From positions 53,367 through 117,366 of the forward strand of contig NZ_VCLA01000145.1 in NCBI RefSeq assembly GCF_009600885.1: a stretch of 64,000 nucleotides of DNA, given 5' to 3'. The notes under the pieces are model-generated. The model saw only the letters and a list, made by a program, of their open reading frames with translations, was not told where the DNA came from and searched no databases. The DNA comes from Streptomyces jumonjinensis (lineage in GTDB: Bacteria; Actinomycetota; Actinomycetes; Streptomycetales; Streptomycetaceae). Below are positions 16,976 through 25,980 of this stretch, piece by piece (positions within the stretch are counted from its first letter, which is position 1; the number at the start of each line of letters is the position of its first letter). The position numbers and the translations under genes are program-made.

Positions 16976-18043
16976 ATGCGTGCAGGCGTCGTTGTCGCCG
17001 CGCAGCCCGGTGTGGAGGACCTCGCCGTGCGGGCCGAGGAGTTGGGCTTGCACAGCTTCTGGGTCAACGACACCCCAATGGTCCACGGCGACCCCTTCGT
17101 CGCCTTGAGCCTGTGTGCGAAGGCCACCAGCCGCATCAGGCTCGGCATCGGCGTGACCTCACCGGCGCTGCGCTCGGCCCCGGCTGCCGCGAGCGGGCTC
17201 GCCAGCCTCAACGCCCTGGCGCCGGGCCGGATCATCTGCGGAGTCGGCACCGGAAACACCGCCCGGCGCACCCTGGGCATGCGGCCGACCACGGCGGCCA
17301 GGCTGGAGAACTTCACCGTCGCACTGCAGGACCTGTGTGCCGGACGTTCGACCGAGTACCGCGAAGGCGACCGGGTCCGCGACATCCGGTTCCTGCACGC
17401 CGGGGCGCATGTGAACACCGCCGATCCGATCGAGTTCGTCGTGGCCGCGCTGCTCGGACCGAAGGCCGCCGCCGTCGCCGGCCGCCGTGGCACCGGCCTC
17501 ATCTCCTACGGCCTGCTGGACCCCACCGCCTGGCACGCGCTGCACGACACCCGCCGCCACGCCGCCCAGGGCACACCCCGCGCCCCCGGCTCCCACACGG
17601 GCTCCCGGGCGGACTCCTACGCGGTCACCTCGCTCCACCTACTCGACGAGGACGAGGACCCCCACGGCGACGCGGCCCGGGACGCGACGGGCCACCTCGT
17701 CCTGTCGCTGCTGGCCTTCGCCGCCGACACACCCGCCTTCGCCGAGCAACTCGGCCCCGAGGAAGGCGAGGCGGTGCGGCGGTTCCTCGACCGGCGCGGC
17801 ACCACCGCCACCGCGTCGGACCGGCACACCAAGCTCTACCCCAACTACCTCGGACGCATCGCACCGCAGGACCGGGACCTGGTTCTGCCCTCGCTGATGA
17901 ACACCCTGGCCCTGGTCGGCACCCGCGACGACCTCCTCGCCCGTATCACCACCCTGGAACAGGCCGGCGTCGACGAACTCCTCATCCAGCCGGTGATCGA
18001 CCCGCCCACCGAGATGGCCCTGCTCGCGAAACTCCTCACCTGA
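16976..18043 (+). CDS. LLM-class (F420-dependent-type) oxidoreductase
   Basis: Luciferase-like TIM-barrel oxidoreductase of 355 residues using F420 or FMN. ATG 16976 has TTGGAG upstream. Seen: MRAGVVVAAQPGVEDLAVRA, ELGLHSFWVNDTPM, ATSRIRLGIGVTSP, GRIICGVGTGNTARRTLG near residue 85 and ALVGTRDDLLARITTLEQAG then VDELLIQPV at the C-terminus, the normal ending for the family. The substrate cannot be read from sequence. It stands alone between the decayed transposase and a gene-free stretch. Confidence 0.9.
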   Translation: MRAGVVVAAQPGVEDLAVRAEELGLHSFWVNDTPMVHGDPFVALSLCAKATSRIRLGIGVTSPALRSAPAAASGLASLNALAPGRIICGVGTGNTARRTLGMRPTTAARLENFTVALQDLCAGRSTEYREGDRVRDIRFLHAGAHVNTADPIEFVVAALLGPKAAAVAGRRGTGLISYGLLDPTAWHALHDTRRHAAQGTPRAPGSHTGSRADSYAVTSLHLLDEDEDPHGDAARDATGHLVLSLLAFAADTPAFAEQLGPEEGEAVRRFLDRRGTTATASDRHTKLYPNYLGRIAPQDRDLVLPSLMNTLALVGTRDDLLARITTLEQAGVDELLIQPVIDPPTEMALLAKLLT

Positions 18044-18987
18044 GCCGACCCGCCTTCCGCACGGCCTTGACCTGCACACCCACAAGATCACCAAGACCTT
18101 GCGATCGCCCTGGGTCAGCCTCTGTCCGGCGGTGGCGTGTACGAGGGAGCACTGCTGCTCAAACGGTGCCTTGATGGGCGGCAGCCCGTCGCATGGGCAT
18201 GGTCGCAACGAGCACGTGTCCATCCTGCACGCTCGCTAGGCCCAGCAGGCCGATATCTGGAAGCAGCGATATACATGACACGTGCCGACATGGCGGAAGC
18301 CGTCCGCGCTCTCACTGCGCTAGGCTCCAGCTCTTCGCGCCACCCGAGTGGTTCTAGCGAATCGCGCACCGGCCCCGGCCGGGGGGTGCTGGCGGGGATT
18401 GCCGCTGTCTAGTCCCGCCTTGGTGCTCAACTCAGCCCTCGTCATCGAAGACGTCGCTGTCTGCTGACACCCGGTGGACATTGACACCCCGGCTCGGCAG
18501 TGGGCAGCTCCGATCCTGTCGTGCAGCCGGGTGAACAGGTCGAGGCGGATGAGCAGATCCGTTCCTGTGACCGTCGGCAGAGGGCTTGCTCTATAGCAGT
18601 TTTTGGACAAATGGCGAAGAGTGGGCGCGCAGAGGGGAATCTGGTCGGTTAGATGATCAACAGGAGCCGCATGTGCTAGTGCATCTCCGACTCTGGTCAC
18701 TGGTGTGTCCTTTACGGCGGTTGCTGGAGTCGTTTCGGGGTGAGGAACCGCCGTTGAAGCCATACTGCGGGGACATCCGGTTCGACGCCCCCGGGCTCTG
18801 GTCGGCAGGCTCAGCCCGAAGCCGAATTCCGGTCTGTCAGGTCGACAAGTTGGGGCAGGGGGATCCTCCGTCCGCGGTCCTGGCGCCGTCCGGGTAGGGC
18901 AAGCCGGCCGCAGGGGCGCACCCCATCACGGTGGCCCGTGCCGCCAGTCCGTTTGCTCCGTCCGGTCATCCGCCGCAGGCTTGAGGC
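18044..18987. other. Gene-free stretch with repeat copy E
   Basis: About 940 bp without a recognisable gene on either strand. The only structure seen is repeat copy E at 18702-18761. A minus-strand segment near 18430-18590 (LLIRLDLFTRLHDRIGAAHC) looks protein-like but is short and matches nothing I know. Confidence 0.45.
18702..18761 (+). repeat. Dispersed intergenic palindromic element, copy E
   Basis: Sixty bases, nearly identical to copy A (GGTGTGTCCTTTACGGCGG ... GGAACCGCCGTTGAAGCC), differing only around the loop (TCGTTTCGGGGTGA against GCGTTTCGAGGGTA). The stem ACGGCGGTT/AACCGCCGT is intact. High identity over 14.6 kb distance suggests recent copying or selection. Confidence 0.75.
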
Positions 18988-20019
18988 ATGGCTGTATCCG
19001 CGTCCACGCCTGCCGCGCACAGTGGCTGGGCCGTAAGGACACCGGGGCCGATCGACACCGGGCCGTTGGAGCGGGTCCGGCGGGAGATGTCAGCACCCGG
19101 TCCGGGGGAGCTGCTGCTGAGGGTGGAGGCGTGCGGTGTGTGCCGTACGGATCTGCACCTGGCAGAGGGGGACCTCGTACCGCACCGGCCGTCCACGATT
19201 CCCGGGCATGAGATCGTCGGCCGGGTCGAGGCCGTGGGCGAAGGCGTCGGCCTGTTCCGCGTCGGGGACCGGGCGGGCGGGGCCTGGCTGCGCGGAACCT
19301 GTGGGTGTTGCCGGTATTGCCGGGCCGGCCGGGAGAACCTCTGCCCGCGGTCCATCTATACGGGGTGGGACGCGGACGGCGGTTTCGCCGAGACGGCCGT
19401 GGTTCCGGAGGCGTTCGTCTACCGGCTGCCGGAGGACCGGGACGCGGAGCTGCTCGCCCCTCTCCTGTGCGCCGGGATCATCGGCTTCCGGGCGCTTCGG
19501 CGCAGCGTGCTGCCCGAGGGCGGGCGGCTGGGGATCTACGGTTTCGGCGCGTCGGCTCATCTGGCCGCCCAGGTGGCTCTTGCCGAGGGCGCCACGGTTC
19601 ATGTGCTGACCCGGTCTGCGCGGGCGCGGGCGCTCGCCCTGGAACTCGGCGCGGCTTCGGCGGGTGGTGCCTACGACCGGCCGCCCGAGCCGTTGGACTC
19701 GGCGATCCTGTTCGCCCCGGTGGGCGACCTGGTGCCGGTGGCGCTGGAGGCCCTGGACCGGTCGGGCACCCTCGCCGTCGCAGGTATTCACCTCTCCGAC
19801 ATCCCGGTGCTGAACTATCAGCGCCATCTGTTCCAGGAGCGGAATCTGCGCAGCGTCACCTCCAACACCCGCCAGGACGGGCGGGACTTCCTGGCGCTGG
19901 CCGAACGCGTCGGCATCCGGGTCACGGTGAGCCCCTACCCCTTGAGCCGCGCCGACCGGGCGCTCGCCGATCTGGCGGCCGACCGGGTGAACGGCGCCGC
20001 CGTACTGGTGCCCGGCTGA
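18988..20019 (+). CDS. Zinc-binding alcohol dehydrogenase family protein
   Basis: Medium-chain dehydrogenase of 343 residues. Catalytic zinc ligands appear in [11 protein letters not shown] and PGHEIVGRV; the structural-zinc cysteines are in [14 protein letters not shown]; the NAD(P)-binding glycine motif is [16 protein letters not shown]. It resembles AdhA-type enzymes of the mycobacterial and Streptomyces dormancy regulons, consistent with a role in redox balance under low oxygen. The start ATG 18988 follows a weak GAGG. Convergent with the SulP gene; a hairpin between them probably ends both transcripts. Confidence 0.9.
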   Translation: MAVSASTPAAHSGWAVRTPGPIDTGPLERVRREMSAPGPGELLLRVEACGVCRTDLHLAEGDLVPHRPSTIPGHEIVGRVEAVGEGVGLFRVGDRAGGAWLRGTCGCCRYCRAGRENLCPRSIYTGWDADGGFAETAVVPEAFVYRLPEDRDAELLAPLLCAGIIGFRALRRSVLPEGGRLGIYGFGASAHLAAQVALAEGATVHVLTRSARARALALELGAASAGGAYDRPPEPLDSAILFAPVGDLVPVALEALDRSGTLAVAGIHLSDIPVLNYQRHLFQERNLRSVTSNTRQDGRDFLALAERVGIRVTVSPYPLSRADRALADLAADRVNGAAVLVPG

Positions 20020-20042
20020 CGTCCAGCCCACCGGAAATCCGG

Positions 20043-20072
20043 GACGCCGACCCGGTATCCGGGCCTGGCGTC
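20043..20072. terminator. Bidirectional hairpin between convergent genes
   Basis: GACGCCGACCCGG-TAT-CCGGGCCTGGCGTC: arms of 13-14 bases with one small bulge and a 3-base loop, lying exactly between the stop codons of the dehydrogenase and SulP genes. There is no T-tract, as is common for terminators in high-GC actinomycetes. Confidence 0.6.
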
Positions 20073-21813
20073 ACCCGGGTTCGTCGTCCTCGGGCTCTGC
20101 CCGGTCCCCGCACCACCTCCGGTAGGCGGCCACGGCGGTCGGCAGGGTCGGGAAGATCAGCTCGGGGCCGACCGACTCGGTCAGCCCGTAGGCGTCCAGC
20201 GGGTCGCGCAGATCCTGCTTGACCCGGGCCATGGCGAACACGACGCCCCGCTCGGTCAGCTCCCGCCGCAGTTCCTCCACGGAGTCCAGCGCGGTGATGT
20301 CCACCTCCACATTCGCCTCGGTGTTGAGCACGAACCAGCGGACGGGTTCGGTCTGCTCGTTCACGGCGGCCAGGGACCGGCGCTTGAAGTCCTCGGCGTT
20401 GGCGAAGAAGAGAGGGGAGTCGTAGCGGTAGACCAGCAGGCCGGGGATGGTGCGTGCTTTCGGGTAGTCGTCGACGTCGTGCATGCCGGGCATGCCGGGC
20501 ACGAGTCCCTCGACGGCGTCGTGCGGTCGGGCGACCCGGCTGAGCAGCTCGGCCACGGACAGGCCCACCGCGACGAGGACCCCGTACAGGATCCCGAGGG
20601 CGAGCACACCGAGCAGACAGCCCACGGCGAGGAGAAGCTCCCGCCGGCGGAAGGCCGCCAGGCGCCGGAATCCGGCCAGGTCGATCAGTCGGACGGCCGC
20701 GTAGACGACGAGCGCCCCCAGTACGGGGACCGGGATGTGGCTGAGCACGGGGCTGAGGAACAGCAGCACGGCGACCACCGCCGCGGCGGTCACGAGCGAG
20801 TACGCCTGGCTGCGTCCGCCCGCCGACGCGGCGAGGGTGGTGCGGCTGGCGCTGCTGCTCACGGGGAAGCCGTGGAAGAGGCCCGAGCCGAGGTTCGCGG
20901 CGCCCAGGGCGAGCAGTTCCTGGTTCGGGTCGTGCCGGCCGGGGTCGTCGCGGTCGGCGAAGGCGCGTCCGGTGAGGATGACGTCGCTGTAGCCGACGAG
21001 CAGGACGCCCAGTGCGGGCAGCAGCAGGCGGGGAAGCTCGCCCAGGTCGGGCAGGGAGGGGACGGGCAGCCCGGACGGGACCGCCCCGACCACCGCGATG
21101 CCCTGCTCCCCCCAGTCGAACAGCGCGACGGCGGCGGTGCCGAGGACGACGGCCAGCAGCGGCCGGGGAACAGCCTGCCAAAGGCGCGGCGCCGTGAACA
21201 GGAAGGCCAGGACGACGGCGCTGAAGCACACGGTCGCCGGTTCGGCACGGGAGAGATTCCGAAGGAAGGACAGCGCCTGGGGGAAGAACTCCGCCCCTGT
21301 CGTGGGGACGCCGGTGAGCCGGGGGAGCTGGTCCACGATCATGATCAGGGCGATCCCGGTCAGATAGCCGATGAGGACCGGCCTCGACAGCAGATCGGCC
21401 ACGAATCCGAGGCGGGCCGTCCAGGCCACCAGGCACAGCAGCGCGACCGTGACCGCGAGCGCGGCGGCCAGCGCGCCGTAGCGTGCGGGGTCTCCGGCCG
21501 CGAGCGGCCCCACCACGGCGGCGGTCATCAGCGCGGTCGTCGATTCCGGGCCGACGGACAGGAGCCGGGACGAGCCGAGCAGTGCGTAGAGCACCAGGGC
21601 GGGCAGAACCGCCCACAGCCCGGTGACCGGCGGTAGTCCCGCGACGCTCGCGTACGCCATGACCTGGGGTACGAGGTAGGCCGCGACCGTGATCCCGGCC
21701 AGTACGTCGCCCCGCAGCCAGGAGCGCCGGTATCCGGCGAGCAGCGTGATTCCCGGCAGCGGTGGAAGGAACCGATGCCGTCTCCCGCCGGCGTCGTCGG
21801 CGCGCTGGGGCAA
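20071..21813 (-). CDS. SulP-family anion transporter with STAS domain
   Basis: Inner-membrane SLC26/SulP transporter of 580 residues (sulfate, bicarbonate or other anions). A TTG start at 21813 is chosen because AAAGGAG lies 7 bases upstream and no ATG or GTG fits better. The membrane domain begins at the conserved LRGDVLAGITVAAYLVPQVM and GLPPVTGLWAV and ends near residue 420; the STAS domain (about 440-560) contains LVYRYDSPLFFANAEDFKRR and VEVDITALDSVEELRREL. SulP genes occur in the oxygen-limitation regulon of streptomycetes, which fits the neighbours. Which anion is moved is not visible. Confidence 0.9.
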   Translation of the reverse strand: MPQRADDAGGRRHRFLPPLPGITLLAGYRRSWLRGDVLAGITVAAYLVPQVMAYASVAGLPPVTGLWAVLPALVLYALLGSSRLLSVGPESTTALMTAAVVGPLAAGDPARYGALAAALAVTVALLCLVAWTARLGFVADLLSRPVLIGYLTGIALIMIVDQLPRLTGVPTTGAEFFPQALSFLRNLSRAEPATVCFSAVVLAFLFTAPRLWQAVPRPLLAVVLGTAAVALFDWGEQGIAVVGAVPSGLPVPSLPDLGELPRLLLPALGVLLVGYSDVILTGRAFADRDDPGRHDPNQELLALGAANLGSGLFHGFPVSSSASRTTLAASAGGRSQAYSLVTAAAVVAVLLFLSPVLSHIPVPVLGALVVYAAVRLIDLAGFRRLAAFRRRELLLAVGCLLGVLALGILYGVLVAVGLSVAELLSRVARPHDAVEGLVPGMPGMHDVDDYPKARTIPGLLVYRYDSPLFFANAEDFKRRSLAAVNEQTEPVRWFVLNTEANVEVDITALDSVEELRRELTERGVVFAMARVKQDLRDPLDAYGLTESVGPELIFPTLPTAVAAYRRWCGDRAEPEDDEPG

Positions 21814-22006
21814 GGGGGTCTCCTTTCGCCCGGGCCTTCAGCATCCCGCCACCGGGCGGGCAGCCGCGAGGCCGGAGCCTCGTCCGGCCCCACGGTCCGG
21901 GCTCTCCGGCAGGGAGGCGGGGGACTGTGATGCCTCGCCCGTTCGCGTCCCGGCGTTCATGCTGGAAGAGGCGGCCCCTCAGCCACCGCCGCCTCAGGGG
22001 GCGCAC

Positions 22007-22260
22007 ATGCCCCGCACCGTAACCGTCGGTCTCGACGGCTCCCGGGAGAGCCTCGCTGCTGCCCAGTGGGCGGCCAGGGAGGCGTCTCTGCGCCGTCTGC
22101 CGCTGAGGCTCGTGAACGTCTGGGAACCCGTGCCCCTCGGCCAGGCTCCGGTCATGGGCGAGGAGACCCAGCGCGCGAGGAGACCCACCGCCACTGGTCG
22201 GAGCGTGTCCCCCGGGACGCGGCCGAGGGGCTGTCGCAGACCCATCCCGATCCTGAGATG
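22007..22260 (+). pseudogene. Universal stress protein, N-terminal remnant with 17-bp duplication
   Basis: ATG 22007 opens MPRTVTVGLDGSRESLAAAQ, then WAAREASLRRLPLRLVNVWE, an unmistakable UspA-domain start. At 22158-22191 a 17-bp segment (GCGAGGAGACCCAGCGC) is tandemly duplicated with one mismatch, throwing the frame; the original protein continues in another frame as HWSERVPRDAAEGLSQTHPD. The coding similarity ends near 22260, where a glycoside hydrolase fragment begins. The ATP-binding G-rich motif of the C-terminal half is lost. Confidence 0.8.
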
Positions 22261-22293
22261 GTCCGGGGCCCGTACCCTGGCCCGGCCCCGCCG

Positions 22294-22471
22294 CGTACAG
22301 CTTCGCGATCCGCTACCAGGGGCACTGGGGCGTACGGCTCCGGCTGCGCGACGGACAACTCCATATGTCCGTACCGGACTTGGACCGCGCACCGGTCGGT
22401 GTCGAACTTCCCGACCGCACGGTCTCGGTGGCACCGGGGAGACCTGCAACCTCACCCTGCCGGGCGACTGA
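22294..22471 (+). pseudogene. GH65 (maltose/trehalose/kojibiose phosphorylase-like) 3' remnant
   Basis: The frame reads YSFAIRYQGHWGVRLRLRDG, QLHMSVPDLDRAPVGVELPD and RTVSVAPG, then a one-base loss shifts to GETCNLTLPGD and stop. This matches the C-terminal beta-sandwich end of GH65 phosphorylases, which in streptomycetes lie near stress genes. Only about 60 of some 790 residues remain, joined directly to the stress-protein remnant by a deletion. Confidence 0.7.
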
Positions 22472-22610
22472 CCTCTTGCTCGAACTACCCGTTCGCCCGG
22501 CCCGTGTCAGGCATCAGGGTCGAGATCCTCAGGTGTGCGATAGGGGAGCCGGCAGAGAGGGAAAGCCGACCGGGTACTCACTGGTTCACGGATGCCTGAG
22601 GAGCTGATGC

Positions 22611-23033
22611 ATGACAGAGCGGACATTGATCACTCCGGGCTGGGGCGTGCGTTCACTGGGCGCGTTGCTGTGTCTCGCGGTGGTGGCCGTGCATGTCGTG
22701 GACCAAGGGGGCGTGCCGGGTTCGAAGACACCGCAGTACGTCGCCGTCCTCTACTACGCCCTGGAGATCGCGGGTGTCCTGACGGCCGTGCTACTCGTCG
22801 CGCGCGGAACCCGGCTGAGCTGGTTCCTGGCGATGGGGGTGGCGGCAGGACCGATCGTGGGATACGTCCTTTCCCGGGGGCCGGGGCTGCCCGACTACAG
22901 CAGCGATGTCGGCAACTGGACCGAGCCCCTCGGACTGGTCAGCCTGGTCGTCGAAGGTCTCCTCCTTCTCCTGTCGGCGGTGAACTTCCTCCGCCGGCCA
23001 CGAACCGCCGGAGCGCGAGGGTGCCCATGGTGA
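22611..23033 (+). CDS. Small four-helix membrane protein of unknown function
   Basis: 140 residues with four hydrophobic helices: LGALLCLAVVAVHVVDQGG, YVAVLYYALEIAGVLTAVLL, LSWFLAMGVAAGPIVGYVLS and LGLVSLVVEGLLLLLSAVNF. A conserved-looking loop reads GPGLPDYSSDVGNWTEPLGL. Similar small proteins lie beside multicopper oxidase genes, and a multicopper oxidase remnant follows here, so a link to copper or redox stress is possible but not shown. It appears intact. Confidence 0.75.
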   Translation: MTERTLITPGWGVRSLGALLCLAVVAVHVVDQGGVPGSKTPQYVAVLYYALEIAGVLTAVLLVARGTRLSWFLAMGVAAGPIVGYVLSRGPGLPDYSSDVGNWTEPLGLVSLVVEGLLLLLSAVNFLRRPRTAGARGCPW

Positions 23034-23136
23034 GCCGGGCGGTGGCTGCCCTGCCCTCACATGAGTGAAATGTCATCAGCCGTCCGCAGGCCGCTGCGGT
23101 GACGACACACCGATTCGCCGCCGGCCTGTGGAGAGA

Positions 23137-23741
23137 GTGCCCGTGCTGAGAAGAACCCTGCTCCGCGCCGTTTCGGCGGCCGGGAGTGCGCTCGCGCTCC
23201 ACGCGACACATCCGGCACCCGCTGCGGGCGTATCCCCGGCGTCCCTTGGTCCTCGTACGAGAACAGCCAGGAAGCGGCCACACTCTGGTATCACGAATCA
23301 CACGCTCGGAATCACCCGGCTCAACGTCCACGCCGGACTCGCCGGTTTCTATCTGCTCCGTGACGACCGGGAGATGGCGCTGATCGACCGCAACCACCTG
23401 CCCAGCGGGCGGTACGAAGTCGAACTGGTCATCCAGGACCGCATGTTCCAGCCGGACGGCCGTCTGGCCTTCCCGATGCTCCCGCCGCCTCGCCCCAGTG
23501 GCCCGGCGGCCCATCGGTCCGGCCCGAGCAGGACCCGGGGAGCGGTGCGCTGTCCGAGGTCCGGATCCGAACCCCGCAGCCGCCGGACGCCCTGGAACGC
23601 GGCCCGAAGGACACGGTGCAGGCACCCCCCGGCCGGGTCACCCGGATCAGGGCGGTGTTCGACAGACGAGGTGTCCATGTCTGGCACTGCCACATGCTGG
23701 ACCACGAGGATCATGAGATGATTTGCACAACTATGAGGTGA
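23137..23741 (+). pseudogene. Multicopper oxidase remnant with internal deletion
   Basis: Begins with a signal-peptide-like stretch (LRRTLLRAVSAAGSALALHA), then [20 protein letters not shown] and [20 protein letters not shown], which match the second cupredoxin region of bilirubin-oxidase/CotA-type enzymes. The middle is missing or frameshifted, and the end reads [16 protein letters not shown], the C-terminal copper-binding motif. The first copper-ligand region is gone. About 200 of some 480 residues survive, so no oxidase activity is expected. Confidence 0.82.
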
Positions 23742-23779
23742 TCTGACCTGCGCTCTGCCTGGTGGCCGTGACGCCCTGC

Positions 23780-24734
23780 CGTCGGCGGAGACACCGGGCC
23801 GCAGCTCGGGGGCCTGGGCGCGGACGGCGTCCCGGTAGACCTCCAGGGCGGCCAGGGCCATGGGGCTGTCCACGAAGACGGGCACGCCGGCGGGCAGGGT
23901 GCCCGCGCGGCGCAGGGCGGCGAGTTCGTGCAGGACGACCTCGGTGCGGTCGAGGGCGAACGCCGGCACGACCACGATGCCGCCGCGCCGGATGGTCCGG
24001 TCGACGACGTCGGCGAAGAGGCTTCTGCCGGTCGCGTCGTCGTGGCGGCGGTTGCCGTAGGTGGACTCCATGAGCAGGACGTCCGCGCCGGAGAAGGGTT
24101 CCGCGGGCTTCAGCAGGGGGTGTCCGGGGCGGCCGAGGTCCCCGCTGACGACGAGGGTGTGCCCGTCCTCCAGGGTGAGCCGGGCCCAGGCCGAGCCGAG
24201 GATGTGCCCGGCGGAGTGCAGGGTCAGCCGGATGCCCGTCATGATCTCGACCTCGGTGTCCATGCCCACCGGGTCGAAGAAGGACACGGTCCGGTCGACG
24301 TCGAGGTCGTCGTAGAGCGGCTGGGCCGGGCGGTGCTTGGACCAGCCGTGCTCATTGGCGTGCTGGGCCGCCTCGGTCTGGAGCCGGGCGCTGTCGCGCA
24401 GCACGATTTCTGCCAGCCGGGCTGTGTTCGCGCTGGTCAGGATGGGTCCCCGGAAGCCGTGCCGGACGAGGCGGGGGAGGTAGCCGCAGTGGTCCAGATG
24501 GGCGTGGGTCACGACCACGGCGTGGATGTCCCGTGCGTCGCACGGCAGCGGACGCCAGTTGCGGCGCCGCAGATCGGCGAGCCCCTGGAACAGCCCGCAG
24601 TCGACCAGAACGCGTGAGCGCGCGCCCTCCACCAGGAACTTGCTGCCGGTGACCGTGCCCACCCCGCCGAGTAAGGTCAGCAGCGACGGCACCGCCCGGC
24701 CCATGGGGGCCGGGCGCACGGACTGCTCCGCCAT
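23780..24734 (-). pseudogene. MBL-fold/beta-CASP hydrolase, C-terminally truncated
   Basis: ATG 24734 starts an RNase-type metallo-beta-lactamase: [20 protein letters not shown], metal site [15 protein letters not shown], further ligands in [17 protein letters not shown] and [14 protein letters not shown], then [12 protein letters not shown] and the first part of beta-CASP ([16 protein letters not shown]). Similarity stops near 23790, where the last 130 or so residues including the RMMBL part should be; the frame runs on into antisense of the multicopper oxidase remnant until a stop at 23349, giving a 461-codon hybrid. It may still be translated but lacks the conserved C-terminal catalytic His motif. 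Confidence 0.75.
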
Positions 24735-24778
24735 GGCAGCGGCCTCCTCGCGACAGGTGCTCTCCCCGTCCAGTGTCC

Positions 24779-24840
24779 GGGCCGGCCCCCGATCGGGCAT
24801 CCGGGAACGGGCCCGCCCCAGATGCCCGATCCGCCGGCCC
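24779..24840. promoter_or_regulatory. Long two-part inverted repeat between divergent genes
   Basis: GATCGGGCAT (24791-24800) pairs perfectly with ATGCCCGATC (24822-24831), and outside it GGGCCGGC (24779-24786) pairs with GCCGGCCC (24833-24840). The 21-bp centre is itself GC-rich. It lies in the 157-bp gap between the beta-CASP gene and the divergent dehydrogenase, so it is a candidate shared operator or a transcript hairpin. Confidence 0.55.
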
Positions 24841-24891
24841 GCGAGACGCTGAAGGAGCGCGGCTGCGACAGCAGAGAGCGAGGTCACCGCG

Positions 24892-25959
24892 ATGAAAGCG
24901 CTCGTCTTCGAAGGCCCGGGACGAACCTCCTGGCGGGATGCGCCGGACCCTGAGGTCAAGGACGCCGCCGACGCGATCGTCCGGGGCGACACGGTGACGA
25001 TCTGCGGCACCGACCTCCACATCATCAAGGGAGACGTACCCGAGGTGACACCCGGCAGAATCCTGGGGCACGAGGCCGTGGGCGAGGTGATGGAGGTGGG
25101 GGCCGAGGTCCGCACCGTCCGCCCCGGCGACCGGGTGCTGATCTCCTGCATCTCCCCGTGCGGACGGTGCCGCTTCTGCCGCGGGAACCGCTACGGACAG
25201 TGCCAGGGCGGCGGCGGCTGGGTCCTGGGCCATCTGATCGACGGAACCCAGGCCGAGTACGTCCGCGTACCCTTCGCCGACCTCTCCCTGCACCCCCTGA
25301 CCAGCGCTGTCGACGGCGCCGACGCGGTGCTGCTGGCCGATATCCTCCCCACCGCCTACGAGGTGGGCGTGGTCAACGGTCAGGTGAAGCCCGGCGACAC
25401 CGTCGTCATCGTGGGCGCCGGCCCCATCGGACTCGCCACCGTCGCCACCGCCCGGCTCTGCACCCCCGAACGGATCATCGCCGTCGACCTCGCCGAATCC
25501 CGGCTGACCGCCGCACGGGCCATGGGCGCCGACGCCACGGTTCTCAGCACCGAGGACCCCGAACGGCTCGTCGCCGATCTCACCGATGGCCTCGGCGCCG
25601 ATGTGGCCATCGAAGCGGTCGGCCTGCCCGAGACCTTCGACCTGTGCACCCGGATGGTCCGCCCCGGCGGCCGGGTCGCCAACATCGGCGTCCACGGCAA
25701 ACCCGCGACCCTTCACCTGGAGGATCTGTGGATCAAGGACGTGACCATCACCACCGGCCTGGTCGACACCTTCTCCACACCGCTGCTGCTGCGCATGACG
25801 GCTGCCGGGAAGATCCCCCTGACCTCGCTGGTCACCCACCGTTTCGAGCTGGATCAGATGGAGGAGGCGTACGACGTCTTCTCCCGCGCCGCCGACACGG
25901 GCGCGATGAAGGTGGTCCTGGGCGGTACCCCGCACGACACCGTGCTGCCCGCGAACTAG
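24892..25959 (+). CDS. Zinc-dependent alcohol dehydrogenase (TDH/AdhC-like)
   Basis: Medium-chain dehydrogenase of 355 residues with [20 protein letters not shown] at the start, catalytic zinc ligands in [12 protein letters not shown] and [10 protein letters not shown], structural-zinc cysteines in [17 protein letters not shown], and the dinucleotide motif [14 protein letters not shown]. It ends with the usual MKVVLGG. The long [20 protein letters not shown] stretch is typical of the dehydrogenase found in streptomycete oxygen-limitation (OsdR-type) regulons. It is followed 21 bp later by a PPOX-type gene on the same strand, so the two are probably co-transcribed. Confidence 0.92.
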   Translation: MKALVFEGPGRTSWRDAPDPEVKDAADAIVRGDTVTICGTDLHIIKGDVPEVTPGRILGHEAVGEVMEVGAEVRTVRPGDRVLISCISPCGRCRFCRGNRYGQCQGGGGWVLGHLIDGTQAEYVRVPFADLSLHPLTSAVDGADAVLLADILPTAYEVGVVNGQVKPGDTVVIVGAGPIGLATVATARLCTPERIIAVDLAESRLTAARAMGADATVLSTEDPERLVADLTDGLGADVAIEAVGLPETFDLCTRMVRPGGRVANIGVHGKPATLHLEDLWIKDVTITTGLVDTFSTPLLLRMTAAGKIPLTSLVTHRFELDQMEEAYDVFSRAADTGAMKVVLGGTPHDTVLPAN

Positions 25960-25980
25960 CACCCGATGGAGGCGAACGAC

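Noticed and set aside
23349..23779. C-terminal extension of the MBL protein as a real domain
   Set aside because: This part is antisense to the multicopper oxidase remnant and has no beta-CASP/RMMBL motifs; treated as read-through.
24352..25962. Long frame antisense to the dehydrogenase and running into the MBL gene
   Set aside because: No domain features; the dehydrogenase motifs on the plus strand are complete.
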